A stretch of 64,000 bases of DNA, from NCBI GenBank assembly GCA_945897085.1, contig CAMDEU010000001.1, positions 1 to 64,000 of the forward strand, given 5' to 3'. Origin of the DNA: Spirosoma fluviale (GTDB lineage Bacteria > Bacteroidota > Bacteroidia > Cytophagales > Cyclobacteriaceae). Positions 9,981 through 24,100 of the stretch are shown here, piece by piece (within the stretch, counting starts at the first letter, position 1; the number at the start of each line of letters is the position of its first letter). The notes beneath the pieces were generated by a model. The model ran no database searches and had not been told where the DNA came from. It worked only from the letters and a program-made list of their open reading frames with translations. The position numbers and the translations under genes were made by a program.

Positions 9981-11284
9981 TTATTTTCTAGTTGAGTGAT
10001 GGTGCTATTGATTTTTTGATGCTGCGTATAGGTGGTTAAGGAATCTCCCTCCTCGAGTTGAATGAGCTGAATTGGAAGTCCTTTTGATTCCGTTCGCGTA
10101 TATCCTTTTTGAAATAAGTTTATAGGATCCAATTGGCGGATGCTAATTTCCTGGTGATCTATTTTTTCACGCTGAAGTTTGAGAAAGCGTTGCATTTCTT
10201 TCTTTAGGAGCACGATTTTCTGATCCAAATCTCCATTCTCATGTTTGGTGTGGCTTTTCCCCGAGTGAAGCATTCTAGCTTGGTAGCTGGTGACTTTGTC
10301 TAATTCTCGGGATAGCTGCTGCTTTACTAGTCCTTTGATTTGCAAGGCTACCTCCTGGACTTTGGCATTTTCTTCCTTGAAGGTGTTTCTAGTTATCCAA
10401 TCGAGGCGCTGGGCACCAAGTCCAAGTTGTTCTTCAAATTCCCGAAAGCTGGAAAGTACAAACTCAGCTACTGCGGTTGGAGTTTTTAAACTGGTATGCC
10501 CCACCAAATCGGCGATGGTTTCGTCCCGTTCGTGGCCTATGCCTGTAAATAGTGGGAGAGGAAATTTGGCAATGGTTACAGCCAGTTGGTAGTCGTCAAA
10601 GCAGTCCAGGTCTAGCTGTGCCCCACCTCCACGAATCAGCACCACAGCATCTAGCTGCAGACGCTCTGCTTGTTGCCCCACTTGTTCCAATGCGGCAATA
10701 AGGTTGGTTACCGCTTCATTTCCCTGCATGAGCGAAGGGAAAAGCCTGTGGTAGACTTGGTAGTGGTAGGGGTTTTCCTCAAGTTGATTGATGAAATCTC
10801 CGTATCCCGCTGCCGTGGCGCTCGAGATCACTGCGATACGTTGGATTACAGGAGGTAGGGGTAATTTGGCATTGTGTCCTATCCATCCTTCGCTACTGAG
10901 GCGGGCTATGGTTTCTTGTCGCAAACGAGCACGCTCACCTAAGGAGAAAGAGGGGTCGATGTCTTTTACATTGAGGCTTAGGCCATAGACAGGGTGGAAG
11001 GTCACGCTCGCCTGCGCCAAAACCTTCATTCCGTTTTTGAGGGTAGTTCCGGTGACGGATTCAAATTTACTCGCAACAGTTCGGTAGGTAAACTGCCAGA
11101 GATTGGCTCTAATTTTTGCTTGTATTTGTGTGCCTTGTTTTTCTACTAATTCAAAGTAGACATGTCCTTGTGGCGCTTGTCTGAAATCCGACAGTTCACC
11201 CACTACCCAGTAGACCGGTTCGAGTTCCGTTTCCAGTACCTGCTGGATGTGCTCGGTGAGTTGAAGAACGGATAGTGAGGGCAT
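9977..11284 (-). CDS. xseA: Exodeoxyribonuclease VII large subunit
   Basis: VYWVVGELSDFRQAPQGHVYFELVEK and ALVLIRGGG-like, GIGHERDETIADLVGHTSLKTPTAVAEFV motifs. Confidence 0.95.
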   Translation of the reverse strand: MPSLSVLQLTEHIQQVLETELEPVYWVVGELSDFRQAPQGHVYFELVEKQGTQIQAKIRANLWQFTYRTVASKFESVTGTTLKNGMKVLAQASVTFHPVYGLSLNVKDIDPSFSLGERARLRQETIARLSSEGWIGHNAKLPLPPVIQRIAVISSATAAGYGDFINQLEENPYHYQVYHRLFPSLMQGNEAVTNLIAALEQVGQQAERLQLDAVVLIRGGGAQLDLDCFDDYQLAVTIAKFPLPLFTGIGHERDETIADLVGHTSLKTPTAVAEFVLSSFREFEEQLGLGAQRLDWITRNTFKEENAKVQEVALQIKGLVKQQLSRELDKVTSYQARMLHSGKSHTKHENGDLDQKIVLLKKEMQRFLKLQREKIDHQEISIRQLDPINLFQKGYTRTESKGLPIQLIQLEEGDSLTTYTQHQKINSTITQLENK

Positions 11285-11288
11285 GAAC

Positions 11289-12149
11289 TTAGCGTGGTAG
11301 CGCCTGATGAATTTTATTGCTGAGATCCTTGCTTGCTCGAAGCAAGGGTAACCTTACCTGATCCGAGCTAAGAATACCCTGGTGAAGTAAAAGATTTTTT
11401 AAACCAACGGGATTTCCTTCTTGGTACATCAGGCTATTCAGTTCCAAAAGGGAGTAGGCAGCTTCCATAGAGGCTTTAGGATCTCCTTCGATCAGTATCT
11501 TGAAGGTAGCTGGAATGGCATTGGCCAAGACCGAAATCACCCCACTTCCACCGATGCTTAAAATGGGCTTGGTGAGGAGGTCATCGCCGGAGAGGAGCAA
11601 AAAATCCTTCGGCATGGAGGCGGCGATCTGCATGCATTGCTCTAAGTTTCCACTTGCCTCCTTGATGCCTACAATATTTGGGTGGTGCGAAAGGGTAAGG
11701 GTGGTGCTCGCATTCAAGTTGGACATGGTGCGACCCGGAATGTTGTATAGCACTAGCGGTACTGGGGAAGCATCGGCCAGGGCTTTGTAGTGGGCAATAA
11801 TCCCATCTTGGGTAGGCTTGTTGTAGTAGGGGCTTACGGAAAGAATACTTGCTACTCCATAAAATTCAGTGGCTTCGATTTCCTCCAGAAGCTTTTGGGT
11901 GGCATTGCCACCGAGTCCTAGCATGAGAGGTACGCGTCCGCTGTTGTATTCTACGCAAGCTTGAAGAACCTGAGCTTTTTCTGAGGTACTCAAGGTGGCG
12001 GCTTCGCCAGTGGTGCCCAGGGCAACAAGGTAATCTACCCCGCCCGAGATGACATGATCGATGAGGCGTTTTAAGCTTTCAAAATCGATGCGTTGGTCCT
12101 CTAGAAAGGGGGTGACAAGTGCTACTCCAATACCTTTGAATGCGTTCAT
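11289..12149 (-). CDS. dapA: 4-hydroxy-tetrahydrodipicolinate synthase
   Basis: GIGVALVTPF, GTTGEAATLS, SVSPYYNKPTQDGI, LYNIPGRT, GIKEASGNLEQ motifs. Confidence 0.95.
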   Translation of the reverse strand: MNAFKGIGVALVTPFLEDQRIDFESLKRLIDHVISGGVDYLVALGTTGEAATLSTSEKAQVLQACVEYNSGRVPLMLGLGGNATQKLLEEIEATEFYGVASILSVSPYYNKPTQDGIIAHYKALADASPVPLVLYNIPGRTMSNLNASTTLTLSHHPNIVGIKEASGNLEQCMQIAASMPKDFLLLSGDDLLTKPILSIGGSGVISVLANAIPATFKILIEGDPKASMEAAYSLLELNSLMYQEGNPVGLKNLLLHQGILSSDQVRLPLLRASKDLSNKIHQALPR

Positions 12150-12438
12150 TTAGATGAATTTAAAGACTTGACAAATATAGTGTTAAAGAGGAGTTCTTTC
12201 TCCCAAAAATTATTTTGCATTTTAGGTTCAGATTTAGTTCTATCCTAGCAACAAAGTCAAGCACTTTTTTTTACTTAAATTTCAAAAGCTCAAGATGTTA
12301 ATAATGATTGGATTTGAAAAATGTAGATTGGAACGAAAAAAAAATAAGCAGGTGCTACTAAAGCCTGTGATTCGTTTTTTTAGGAATAAATGCCCTAAAT
12401 TTTAGTTAAGTTTGATTTTAAATACTCCCTAAAAGGCT

Positions 12439-13710
12439 TTGGAAATTGTAATTATTTTATTGCTTGTATTGTTAAATGGCATTTTTGCCATGGCCGAGCT
12501 ATCCCTTGTTTCCTCGCGAAAGTTCAAGTTGGAGAGCCTGAAGAAGCAGCGAAAGTTGGGTGCTAAGGAGGCCTTGGCTCTTTCAGAGAACCCAACCAAA
12601 TTCATATCCACGGTACAAATAGGAATCACGCTCATTGGCGTTTTATTAGGTGTATACGGGGGGAAAAACATCACGGATGACTTGGAATCCATGCTGCAAC
12701 AGATCCCCTTTTTGCAGCCTTATGCGAATACCCTGGCAGTAGGTTTGGTGGTGTTGTTGATTACCTACCTTTCCATTGTTCTGGGTGAGTTGTTTCCTAA
12801 AAGACTCGGGATGACCTTTCCAGAGCAGATTGCAATACGTGTGTCCAAGCCAATGATCTGGTTGTCCAAGTTAACCAGCCCTTTTGTTTGGCTACTGACA
12901 ATCTCCAATGATTTTTTACTTTGGGTTTTTCAAATCAAGCGAACTTCGGACAGTAAAATTTCCGAAGAAGAGCTCAAGGCGATGATCAAAGAAAGTGCAG
13001 AGGGAGGGGAAATTATGGATATTGAACAGGATATCGTAGAGCGCGTTTTTGAATTGGGGGACCGAAGAATCAATACCTTACTCACGCACCGCAGTGAGTT
13101 GGTGTTTTTTAACAGCACCGATTCGGAAGAGATGGTTCGGAAGAAAATCAGTGAAGAAAAACATTCCGCTTATCCGCTTTGCAAGGAAGGTGATTTGGAT
13201 CAAATCATCGGGATTGTGCTGGTGAAGGACCTTTTTGATTCCAGTCTTAAGGAAGAGTTTGAATTAAAAAAAATTGCGAAGCCCCCACTTTTTTTGAATG
13301 AAAGTATGTTTGCTTACCAAGCCTTGGAATCCTTTAAGGCGCATCGTCTTCATTACGGTTTGGTGATCGATGAGTACGGGGTCACTGTGGGGATGGTAAC
13401 CATGGATGATGTGGTGGACGCCCTGGTAGGGGAGGCCACGGAATTGGACCAAACGGATTACCAAATCGTGGAGCGAGAAGATGGTTCTTGGTTGATTGAT
13501 GGACAGTATTCCTTAATCGATTTTGAGAAGTATTTCGATTTTGAAATAACCTATCAAAACAAAAATTTTACCACTTTAGCAGGCTTAATCCTTCATCAAA
13601 GTGGGTCCATTCCGAATGTGGGAGATACTGTTGTCGTAGAGAAACTTCGGCTTGAGGTCATTGATAAAGACGGGCAACGGATCGATAAGGTGCTGGTAAG
13701 CCGGATCTAA
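12439..13710 (+). CDS. CorC/HlyC-family CNNM transmembrane/CBS domain protein
   Basis: EIVIILLLVLLNGIFAMAELSLVSSRKFKLESL, CNNM domain, CBS pair and C-terminal transporter-associated domain; TTG start. Confidence 0.9.
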   Translation: MEIVIILLLVLLNGIFAMAELSLVSSRKFKLESLKKQRKLGAKEALALSENPTKFISTVQIGITLIGVLLGVYGGKNITDDLESMLQQIPFLQPYANTLAVGLVVLLITYLSIVLGELFPKRLGMTFPEQIAIRVSKPMIWLSKLTSPFVWLLTISNDFLLWVFQIKRTSDSKISEEELKAMIKESAEGGEIMDIEQDIVERVFELGDRRINTLLTHRSELVFFNSTDSEEMVRKKISEEKHSAYPLCKEGDLDQIIGIVLVKDLFDSSLKEEFELKKIAKPPLFLNESMFAYQALESFKAHRLHYGLVIDEYGVTVGMVTMDDVVDALVGEATELDQTDYQIVEREDGSWLIDGQYSLIDFEKYFDFEITYQNKNFTTLAGLILHQSGSIPNVGDTVVVEKLRLEVIDKDGQRIDKVLVSRI

Positions 13711-13799
13711 GGCACCAATCCTCAAAACACTTTGGATCTAAAGATTTCAGAATTTCTCTAGCCTCTTTTTTTTGGATTTAAAGATCCCTTGTATTGGAT

Positions 13800-16343
<2,544 letters not shown>

Positions 16344-16479
16344 TTATTGGATTGACAACAATTGTCTGTGTAGGGATTTTATCAGCAGGAAGACTTACAG
16401 GCTTCCCTTGAATTTTCTATCTTTGTGGGCTAGTTTTAGAAAAAGAATTTGTTTTTTCTGGGAGCGATACAAGACCTAC

Positions 16480-18540
16480 ATGAGCAACACCAAATTTAAA
16501 CGATATACCGTTACCTCAGCATTGCCTTATGCGAATGGACCACTTCACATTGGTCACCTGGCAGGTTGCTATATTCCGTCTGATATTTATGTACGCTACT
16601 TGCGGTCCCAAGGAAGAGATGTCGCCTACATCTGTGGCTCCGATGAGCATGGCGTAGCGATTACGATCAAGGCAGCTAAGGAGGGAAAGACGCCTCAACA
16701 GATTGTGGATTATTACCATGAGATGATGAAGGGGAGTTTTGAGCAATTTGGGATTAGCTTCAACCATTACTCCCGTACTTCTGCTCCCATCCATCACGAG
16801 ACGGCTCAGGAATTTTTTACGAATTTGCATCAGAAAGGAGAATTTTTAGAGCAGACCACCGCTCAATATTACGATGAGGAGGCGGATCAGTTTCTTGCTG
16901 ACCGCTACATCGAAGGCACTTGTCCTAAATGCAGCAACGAAAACGCCTATGGAGATCAGTGCGAAAAATGTGGCACCTCCTTGAGTCCCACTGATTTAAT
17001 TCGACCCAAATCGAAATTGAGTGGGCGTACGCCAGTTCTAAAGGAAACCACCCACTGGTTTTTGGACTTGGCGCGCTACCAGGATTTTTTGAAAAAATGG
17101 GTTTTAGAAGAGCATGGGGACGATTGGAAAAACAATGTCTTGGGCCAATGCCGCTCTTGGCTAGAAGCAGGAGATGGACTCCAAGCAAGATCCATGACAC
17201 GAGATTTGGATTGGGGTATTCCAGTTCCTCTTCCTAGTGCCAAAGGGAAGGTATTGTATGTTTGGTTTGATGCTCCGATTGGCTATATCTCGGCTACCAA
17301 GGAGTGGGCAAAAGAAAAAGGAATTGATTGGGAGCCTTACTGGAAAGACAAGGATACCAAACTAGTTCACTTTATCGGCAAGGATAATATTGTGTTCCAC
17401 TGCATCATTTTTCCGGCTATCTTAAAAACCCATGGAGGGTATGTTCTTCCGGACAATGTACCTGCAAATGAGTTTTTAAATTTGGAAGGAGACAAGATCT
17501 CTACTTCCCGAAATTGGGCTGTGTGGCTCCATGAATACTTGGAAGAATTTCCAGGGCAGCAGGATTTACTTCGGTATGTGCTAACCGCCAATGCACCTGA
17601 GACGAAGGATAATGATTTTACTTGGAAGGATTTTCAAACGAGAACCAATTCGGAATTGGTAGCTATCTATGGCAATTTTGTGAACCGGGCCGTGGTGCTC
17701 ACGCAAAAGTTTTTTGACGGGATTGTGCCTGCTCGCGGAGAATTGCGAGGGATTGATCTGGAAGTTATCCAGGAGCTTGAAGGTTTTCCAGAAAAAATAG
17801 CCGCTTCAATTGAACGTTTTCGTTTCCGAGAAGCCCAGGGCTTGATGATGGATTTGGCCCGAATGGGAAATAAGTACTTGGCAGATACCGAACCTTGGAA
17901 AGAAATAAAAACAGATGTTTCTCGAACCGAAACCATCTTAAATATTGCACTCAATGTAGCGGCCAATTTGGCCATCCTATCTGAACCATTCTTACCTTTT
18001 ACCGCCCAAAAGCTGTACCGCACCTTTGGGATGCAAGCCACTACCTGGGCGGATGCGGGAAATGGAAATTTGATTCAATCAAATCGAGCTTTGGGGGTGA
18101 TTGGACTCCTTTTTGAAAAAATTGAAGATGAAATAGTCGAGAAACAAATTCAGAAACTTGTAAACGCTAAAAAAATGAATGAAGCTGCAGACCTCCCAGT
18201 TCCTGCGATGAAGGAGCTGATTACTTACGATGATTTTGCAAAGTTAGATATGCGAGTGGTAACGGTCTTGGAGGCCGAAGCAATGCCCAAATCCAAAAAG
18301 TTGTTGAAGTTGAAAGTGGATATTGGCTTAGGGCACCGCACTGTCTTGAGCGGTGTTGCCGAGCATTTTGATCCCGCGTTTTTGGTGGGCAAGCAAGTGA
18401 CCATGTTGATTAACTTGGCTCCTCGAAACATGATGGGAATCGATAGTGAGGGAATGATTTTGATGGCCGCAGATAAGGATGGAAAACTCAAGTTGCTCCA
18501 ACCGCATGAGGGTACTTCACCAGGATCAGTAATTTCCTAA
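16480..18540 (+). CDS. metG: Methionyl-tRNA synthetase
   Basis: [29 protein letters not shown], CxxC Zn knuckle, and C-terminal tRNA-binding domain ([17 protein letters not shown]...). Start set at [11 protein letters not shown]. Confidence 0.96.
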   Translation: MSNTKFKRYTVTSALPYANGPLHIGHLAGCYIPSDIYVRYLRSQGRDVAYICGSDEHGVAITIKAAKEGKTPQQIVDYYHEMMKGSFEQFGISFNHYSRTSAPIHHETAQEFFTNLHQKGEFLEQTTAQYYDEEADQFLADRYIEGTCPKCSNENAYGDQCEKCGTSLSPTDLIRPKSKLSGRTPVLKETTHWFLDLARYQDFLKKWVLEEHGDDWKNNVLGQCRSWLEAGDGLQARSMTRDLDWGIPVPLPSAKGKVLYVWFDAPIGYISATKEWAKEKGIDWEPYWKDKDTKLVHFIGKDNIVFHCIIFPAILKTHGGYVLPDNVPANEFLNLEGDKISTSRNWAVWLHEYLEEFPGQQDLLRYVLTANAPETKDNDFTWKDFQTRTNSELVAIYGNFVNRAVVLTQKFFDGIVPARGELRGIDLEVIQELEGFPEKIAASIERFRFREAQGLMMDLARMGNKYLADTEPWKEIKTDVSRTETILNIALNVAANLAILSEPFLPFTAQKLYRTFGMQATTWADAGNGNLIQSNRALGVIGLLFEKIEDEIVEKQIQKLVNAKKMNEAADLPVPAMKELITYDDFAKLDMRVVTVLEAEAMPKSKKLLKLKVDIGLGHRTVLSGVAEHFDPAFLVGKQVTMLINLAPRNMMGIDSEGMILMAADKDGKLKLLQPHEGTSPGSVIS

Positions 18541-18554
18541 GGAGTAGCAAGGCA

Positions 18555-18590
18555 CAAAAAAAGGAGACAAGTTCTTTGTCTCCTTTTTTT
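18555..18590 (+). terminator. Intrinsic terminator downstream of metG
   Basis: aaaaaaaggagacaa-gttc-tttgtctccttttttt: near-perfect stem with T-tract. Confidence 0.85.
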
Positions 18591-18627
18591 GTGTGTATCA
18601 AGGTGAGCTTTCTATCCTTTTTAGACT

Positions 18628-19401
18628 TTAATTGGATTTCACAGCCCCTTTAGGCATTTCAAATAGATCAGAATCGAGTTCCTCTTTGACTAAAAATACA
18701 TCTGAAAAGCTAGTTTGGTAGCGTATTTTTTTACTGGAGTCATTTTCGATTTGGAAACCGGTGATCACTCTTGGGAAGATCAAGCCACCTGCGTCTCGGT
18801 AGTCTTCGTATTTCAAGGCTTCCTGCACCTGATTGCCTTTGTCGTAGAAAGTCACTGCAAATAGCACCCAGGCCAACTGGCCAGTAGTCGGGTCGATCAA
18901 AAGTTCATATCGGTTTGACGGTCCTAATAGTTTCCCATCTTTCACTTTTGCTTCCAGTGTTGGATAACTGATTCCATTGAATACTCTGTTATCCAATGGG
19001 GTGATGGTCACCAAGGTATCGGTAAGCGTATAGGGGATACTGAGAAATGTCGAATACAAGTTGTGGTAAAAGCGGACCGAATTTCCGGGAAAGGCTTGAC
19101 GATTGGGGCTTATCCAAACTTTTTCACCGTCATTTCCGGCTTGAAAAAGGTCTGCATCGATGCGCACCTTACCCTCTCGGAGATCGAGGTAATGATTTTC
19201 CCATTCTAGGGTAGTTTCATGCACCATCGCAAAGGATAAGGACTTGGCATCCACCCACTGTTTCCAATCTCCGTGTGCTTCCAAAAGTTTTTTAAAGTGT
19301 TCGGGCTGCTGCAGTCGGGGATCAGGCCCTTGATTTTTTTCTTCACAGGAGAATAGCGTCAAAAGAAGGAAGGCTGGAAAAAGAATTTTAGACAAATTCA
19401 T
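18628..19401 (-). CDS. Conserved lipoprotein of unknown function (DUF6503-like by general appearance)
   Basis: MNLSKILFPAFLLLTLFSCEEKNQ signal peptide with lipobox; beta-rich body (LREGKVRIDADLFQAGNDGEKVWISPN). Family name is tentative. Confidence 0.7.
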   Translation of the reverse strand: MNLSKILFPAFLLLTLFSCEEKNQGPDPRLQQPEHFKKLLEAHGDWKQWVDAKSLSFAMVHETTLEWENHYLDLREGKVRIDADLFQAGNDGEKVWISPNRQAFPGNSVRFYHNLYSTFLSIPYTLTDTLVTITPLDNRVFNGISYPTLEAKVKDGKLLGPSNRYELLIDPTTGQLAWVLFAVTFYDKGNQVQEALKYEDYRDAGGLIFPRVITGFQIENDSSKKIRYQTSFSDVFLVKEELDSDLFEMPKGAVKSN

Positions 19402-19560
19402 AGCGGTAAAATTTTCTAAATATACCAAAACAGGGAAATGTTCATCGATTTTGATTCGTGATTATCCTATGGTGGGAGCAAATTTAAAAAAAAAGTAGGG
19501 GAGGTATTCGAAGAAATAAAAATCTTATTTAGATTTGTTCCAAATAAAAAATAAGTACTT

Positions 19561-20769
19561 ATGTGGAAGCAAATCCGCCAATTCCTAAATGACATTCACC
19601 TGTATGCTGGCTTGCTCTGTTCAGTAGTAGTCATTGCGGTATGTTTTACGGGTACACTTTACGTCTACAACACAGAAATACGCGAATTTTTTGATTCAGA
19701 GAGGTATTTTGTTTCAGGACAAGGCAACCTCAAAACACTAGAGGAGTTAAAATCTGGCCTTCAACCGCTTGAACATGGCAAGTTGGTCGGTGTCACGAAA
19801 TACCAGGATTCCGATAGGACAGTACAGTTTCAAGTGAAAGCGGAAGGCGAGGAGAAAGCAACTACCTATTTTGTAGATCCCTATACTGGGAAAATTTTGG
19901 CAGACAACACCAAGAAAACCTCATCCGAAGAGCTGATGGGCTACGTATTTTCAATGCATCGCTGGCTTCTCTTGGATAAGGTGGAGACACCCCTACTAGA
20001 AAGTATGACCAACCAAGAATTGGGTCGCTTGATCAATGGAATAGCGACATCCTTGTTTCTGTTAGGAGTGCTTACGGGAATTTTCCTTTGGCTTCCCAAA
20101 AAAGCAAAAAATTGGAAGCAAGGATTGACTGTGAAATGGTCTGGTAATTGGAAGCGAATCAACCATGACCTGCACAATGCCTTGGCTTTTTACTCGTTCA
20201 TTGCACTATTTATCATGGCAGTGACGGGTCCGTTCTGGTCCTTTGGATGGTACAAGACCGCTTGGCAAAAAACCTGGGACACCTACCAAGCTCCCAAAGA
20301 GGAGAAGAAGGAGGATAAATCCAAAGAATCGAGTACCAGCGAGCAGGTTGTAGAAGATTCTACGGCTATTCCTGAACCCCTAGTAATCTCTCTTGATGAA
20401 GTCCTCGCAGCAGCAAATCAGCACTTGTCTTACTCTGGCGTGATCAAACTTACTTTTCTAGAGGAGCCACAGGGCGATTTAGCGATAAGTAAGTCTCGAA
20501 CAGGCTTTTTTGCGAGAGCCGGAGCTGATCAACTGAAGTTAAATGCACAAACCTTGGAATTAAAGGAGAAGGTGTTATTTGGAGAACTTCCGGTTCGCCA
20601 ACAGATTGGAAAGTCTGTGAAGGCCTTGCATACGGGAGAGATTTTTGGCCAATTCACCAAATTCCTTTGGGCTTTAGCCTGTGCAATAGCGACTTCACTT
20701 CCCATTACAGGAACCATGATCTGGTTGAACAAGCGAAAGAAAAAGATAGGAGCCAAAAGCGAGCAATAA
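19561..20769 (+). CDS. PepSY-associated TM domain protein
   Basis: IHLYAGLLCSVVVIAVCFTGTLYVYNTEIREFF, TTYFVDPYTGKIL, SMHRWLLL, GIATSLFLLGVLTGIFLWLPK and FYSFIALFIMAVTGPFWSF. Confidence 0.88.
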   Translation: MWKQIRQFLNDIHLYAGLLCSVVVIAVCFTGTLYVYNTEIREFFDSERYFVSGQGNLKTLEELKSGLQPLEHGKLVGVTKYQDSDRTVQFQVKAEGEEKATTYFVDPYTGKILADNTKKTSSEELMGYVFSMHRWLLLDKVETPLLESMTNQELGRLINGIATSLFLLGVLTGIFLWLPKKAKNWKQGLTVKWSGNWKRINHDLHNALAFYSFIALFIMAVTGPFWSFGWYKTAWQKTWDTYQAPKEEKKEDKSKESSTSEQVVEDSTAIPEPLVISLDEVLAAANQHLSYSGVIKLTFLEEPQGDLAISKSRTGFFARAGADQLKLNAQTLELKEKVLFGELPVRQQIGKSVKALHTGEIFGQFTKFLWALACAIATSLPITGTMIWLNKRKKKIGAKSEQ

Positions 20770-20891
20770 CCCAAGTAAATCCTTTGCTAGCTAGCAGACA
20801 AAGTCCACCTAGGCTTACTTGGCGGCAGGTGATCAGCTCTTTTTTTTAGCGGATATCGTGAATTTCCCAAAAAATAAGGAAAATTTACAGC

Positions 20892-20990
20892 ATGAGAATT
20901 CTCGTAGTAGAAGGTAAAAAGGGGATATCCGGAATAGGATTGGCCTCAGCAAGTCATAAAAAATTGACTCAAGAATTCGTTAATGAATAA
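20892..20990 (+). pseudogene. Probable relic of an OmpR-family response regulator N-terminus
   Basis: ATG ORF MRILVVEGKKGISGIGLASASHKKLTQEFVNE*; the first 13 residues resemble the receiver N-terminus M(K/R)ILVVEDEKGIS, then similarity is lost. Confidence 0.45.
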
Positions 20991-21122
20991 TCCTTTACGA
21001 GTGAGAAGGAGAAGGAAAGTGGCTTCCGGTTGGACTGTAATAAGCCTCTTTTAGAAAAAATTAAGCATAGATTAAGGTAGAACTAGGCTAAATTCTTCAA
21101 TATTGTAGTTAACCTAACCACT

Positions 21123-24100
21123 ATGCTTGACCGGATTATACAGTGGAGTATTTCACACAAATTCATCGTTGCCCTTTTTATTGCAGCTTGGATTGGATTC
21201 GGGCTGTATGCCTTAGCCAACTTGCCCATCGGTGCGGTACCTGATGTGACCAACAACCAGGTTCAAATCATCACTACCTCTAGAAATCTGGCCACGGAAG
21301 ATGTAGAGAAATTTCTTACCTATCCTATCGAACTGGAGATGGCCAACCTTCCAGGAATCAAGGATATTCGTTCCATTTCCAAGTTTGGTCTTTCGGTGGT
21401 GACCTTGGTATTTGAGGAGGATTTAGGTACCTACTTGCCCAGGCAATTGATTGCAGAACGCCTCAAGATCGCTGAAGAAAGAATTCCAGCAGGGTTTGGC
21501 AAACCCTTTATGGGTCCTATTTCCACAGGACTTGGAGAAATCTACCAATACATCATCGACGTCAAGCCTGGATACGAAGACCGATACAGCATCACTGACC
21601 TGCGTACGATTCAAGACTGGGTAGTGCGCCGCAACCTGTCCGGCATCGAAGGGGTCATCGAAGTCAATACCTGGGGAGGCTACCTCAAAGAGTACGAAGT
21701 GGCCATCAATCCAGAACGACTCAAGGCCATGGAGGTAGACTTGGCAGCTGTTTATGCCGTGCTGCAGCAAAACAATTCCATTGCTGGAGGTAGCTACATT
21801 GAAAAAACCAACGAGAGCTTTTTTATCCGTGGAGAAGGGCAAGTCAAGAGTTTGGAGGACATCGAAAACATCGTGGTGGAGCTTCGTAATGGGAGCCCCA
21901 TTTATGTACGAGATCTGGCTGAAGTAAAGTTTGGATATGCCAACCGATTTGGAGCCGTTACAGCCAATGCCCAAGGAGAGAAAGTGCTGGGACAGGTAAT
22001 GATGCTCAAAGGTGCCGATGGCAAAGGGACCATTGACCGAGTAAAAGCAAGGATTGCAGAAATGGAAACTACGCTTCCAGAAGGGATTGTTATCAACGGA
22101 TTTTTGGATCGCTCCGAACTCATTGGCCGGACGACCTTCACCATCGTGGAAAACCTGCTTTTAGGCTGCCTCATCGTGGTTTTTGTAGTGGTCTTGTTGC
22201 TGGGCAACCTTCGCTCAGGGCTCGTAGTGGCCTCAGTTATCCCCTTGAGTTTGTTGTTTGCCTTGTCCATGATGTATTTGTTTAACGTGGATGCTAACTT
22301 GATGAGTTTGGGGGCAATTGACTTTGGTATCATCATCGATGGCGCAGTTATTATCGTAGAGTACATCGCTTACCAGTTTAGCAAGTCATCGGAAGCTTTC
22401 GTGGGGCTCACTAAACAAGAAAAGCAGGTTGAAAAAGATAGAATTTCCTTCACTGGATCTTCTAAAATGATGCATTCGGCTATTTTTGGGCAGATCATCA
22501 TTATCATTGTCTTCATTCCCATTCTCTCCCTTTCAGGGGTGGAAGGTAAAATGTTTCGTCCCATGGCAGAGGTATTTAGTTTCGCCTTGATCGGAGCCAT
22601 GATCTTGGGACTTACCTATGTGCCAGCAGTCTCTGCAATTTTTCTCAAATCGAGCGTTCCAGGTCCCAAAAATATCTCGGTCCGATTACTACATTTTTTA
22701 AATCAAGTCTATAAGCCGGTATTGCATTGGGCTTTTGACCACAGCAAAGCAGTACTTATAGCTGCAGGAAGCCTTCTAGTGGCTGTTGTACTCATTTTTT
22801 CAAGCATGGGTTCGGAGTTTGTACCCACCTTGGACGAAGGAGATTTTGTAATTCAGCCTGTATTGAAGACAGGAACTACCTTAACCAATACGGTAGAGAC
22901 CATTACCGAGATGGAGCGAATTCTTATGAAATTCCCTGAGGTAAAGCAGGTAGTGACACGTATCGGCGCAGCAGAAATTCCAACTGATCCCATGTCTATG
23001 GAAGAAAGTGACGTGATTGTCACCTTACATCCTCCTAGCGAATGGACCACTGTCGAGACCAAGGATGAGTTGGCCGAGGAGTTTAAAAAGGCTCTGACAG
23101 CGATTCCTGGTCTGGATTACGAGTTTACCCAGCCAATAGAAATGCGCTTCAACGAGTTGATTACTGGAGTACGAGCTGATTTAGCGATCAAAGTGATTGG
23201 AGAAGATCTCGATGTGTTGTTGCAGACGGCTGAGGAAATTGAATCCGCTATCCAGGGGGTAGAAGGAGCTGCAGATATCATTCTTGAAAAAGTGGATGGA
23301 CTTCCTCAGATGAAAATCGAATACGACCGCGCCAAAATAGCCAAGTATGGCTTAAATGTGGAGGCAATCAACCAGGTAGTTACCATGGGCTTTGCGGGGC
23401 TCAGTGCAGGAACAGTCTTTGAGGGAGAGAAGCAATTTGATTTGGTGATCCGCTTTGATAAGCCCTTCCGAAAAGATATCGAACACATCGAGAATGCAGC
23501 CATTCAGTTGCCCATGGGAGGAAGTATTCCCCTCTCCGAATTAGCCAAAATCACCTATACCAAGGGTCCTGCTAAAATTTCGCGAGACAACACCCAGCGC
23601 AGGGTAGTGGTGGGAGTGAATGTCCGAAATCGAGATCTTCAATCTGTGGTGGACGATATACAAGCGATTGTAAAAACCAAAGTCACCATTCCGGAGGGCT
23701 ACCGAGTGGATTACGGAGGGCAGTTTGAAAATTTGCAGCAGGCAAGAAACCGACTCCTAATCGCAGTTCCAGTAGCACTCATCCTAATTTTTGTGTTGTT
23801 GTACTTCGCTTTTTCTTCCGCTCGAGATGCCTTTATGATTTACACGGCGATTCCGTTTTCAGCCATCGGAGGAGTGGTATTGCTTTGGCTTCGGGATATG
23901 CCGTTCAGTATTTCTGCTGGCGTAGGATTTATTGCACTTTTTGGCATTGCGGTGCTCAACGGCATTGTGATGATTGAACATTTCAAATCCATGGCAGGGA
24001 GGTTTACCTCAGTTCGAGAATTGGTGATGGTGGGGGCTGCTGAGCGTTTGCGTCCCGTCCTTCTTACGGCATCGGCTGCGGCCTTGGGATTTTTACCGAT

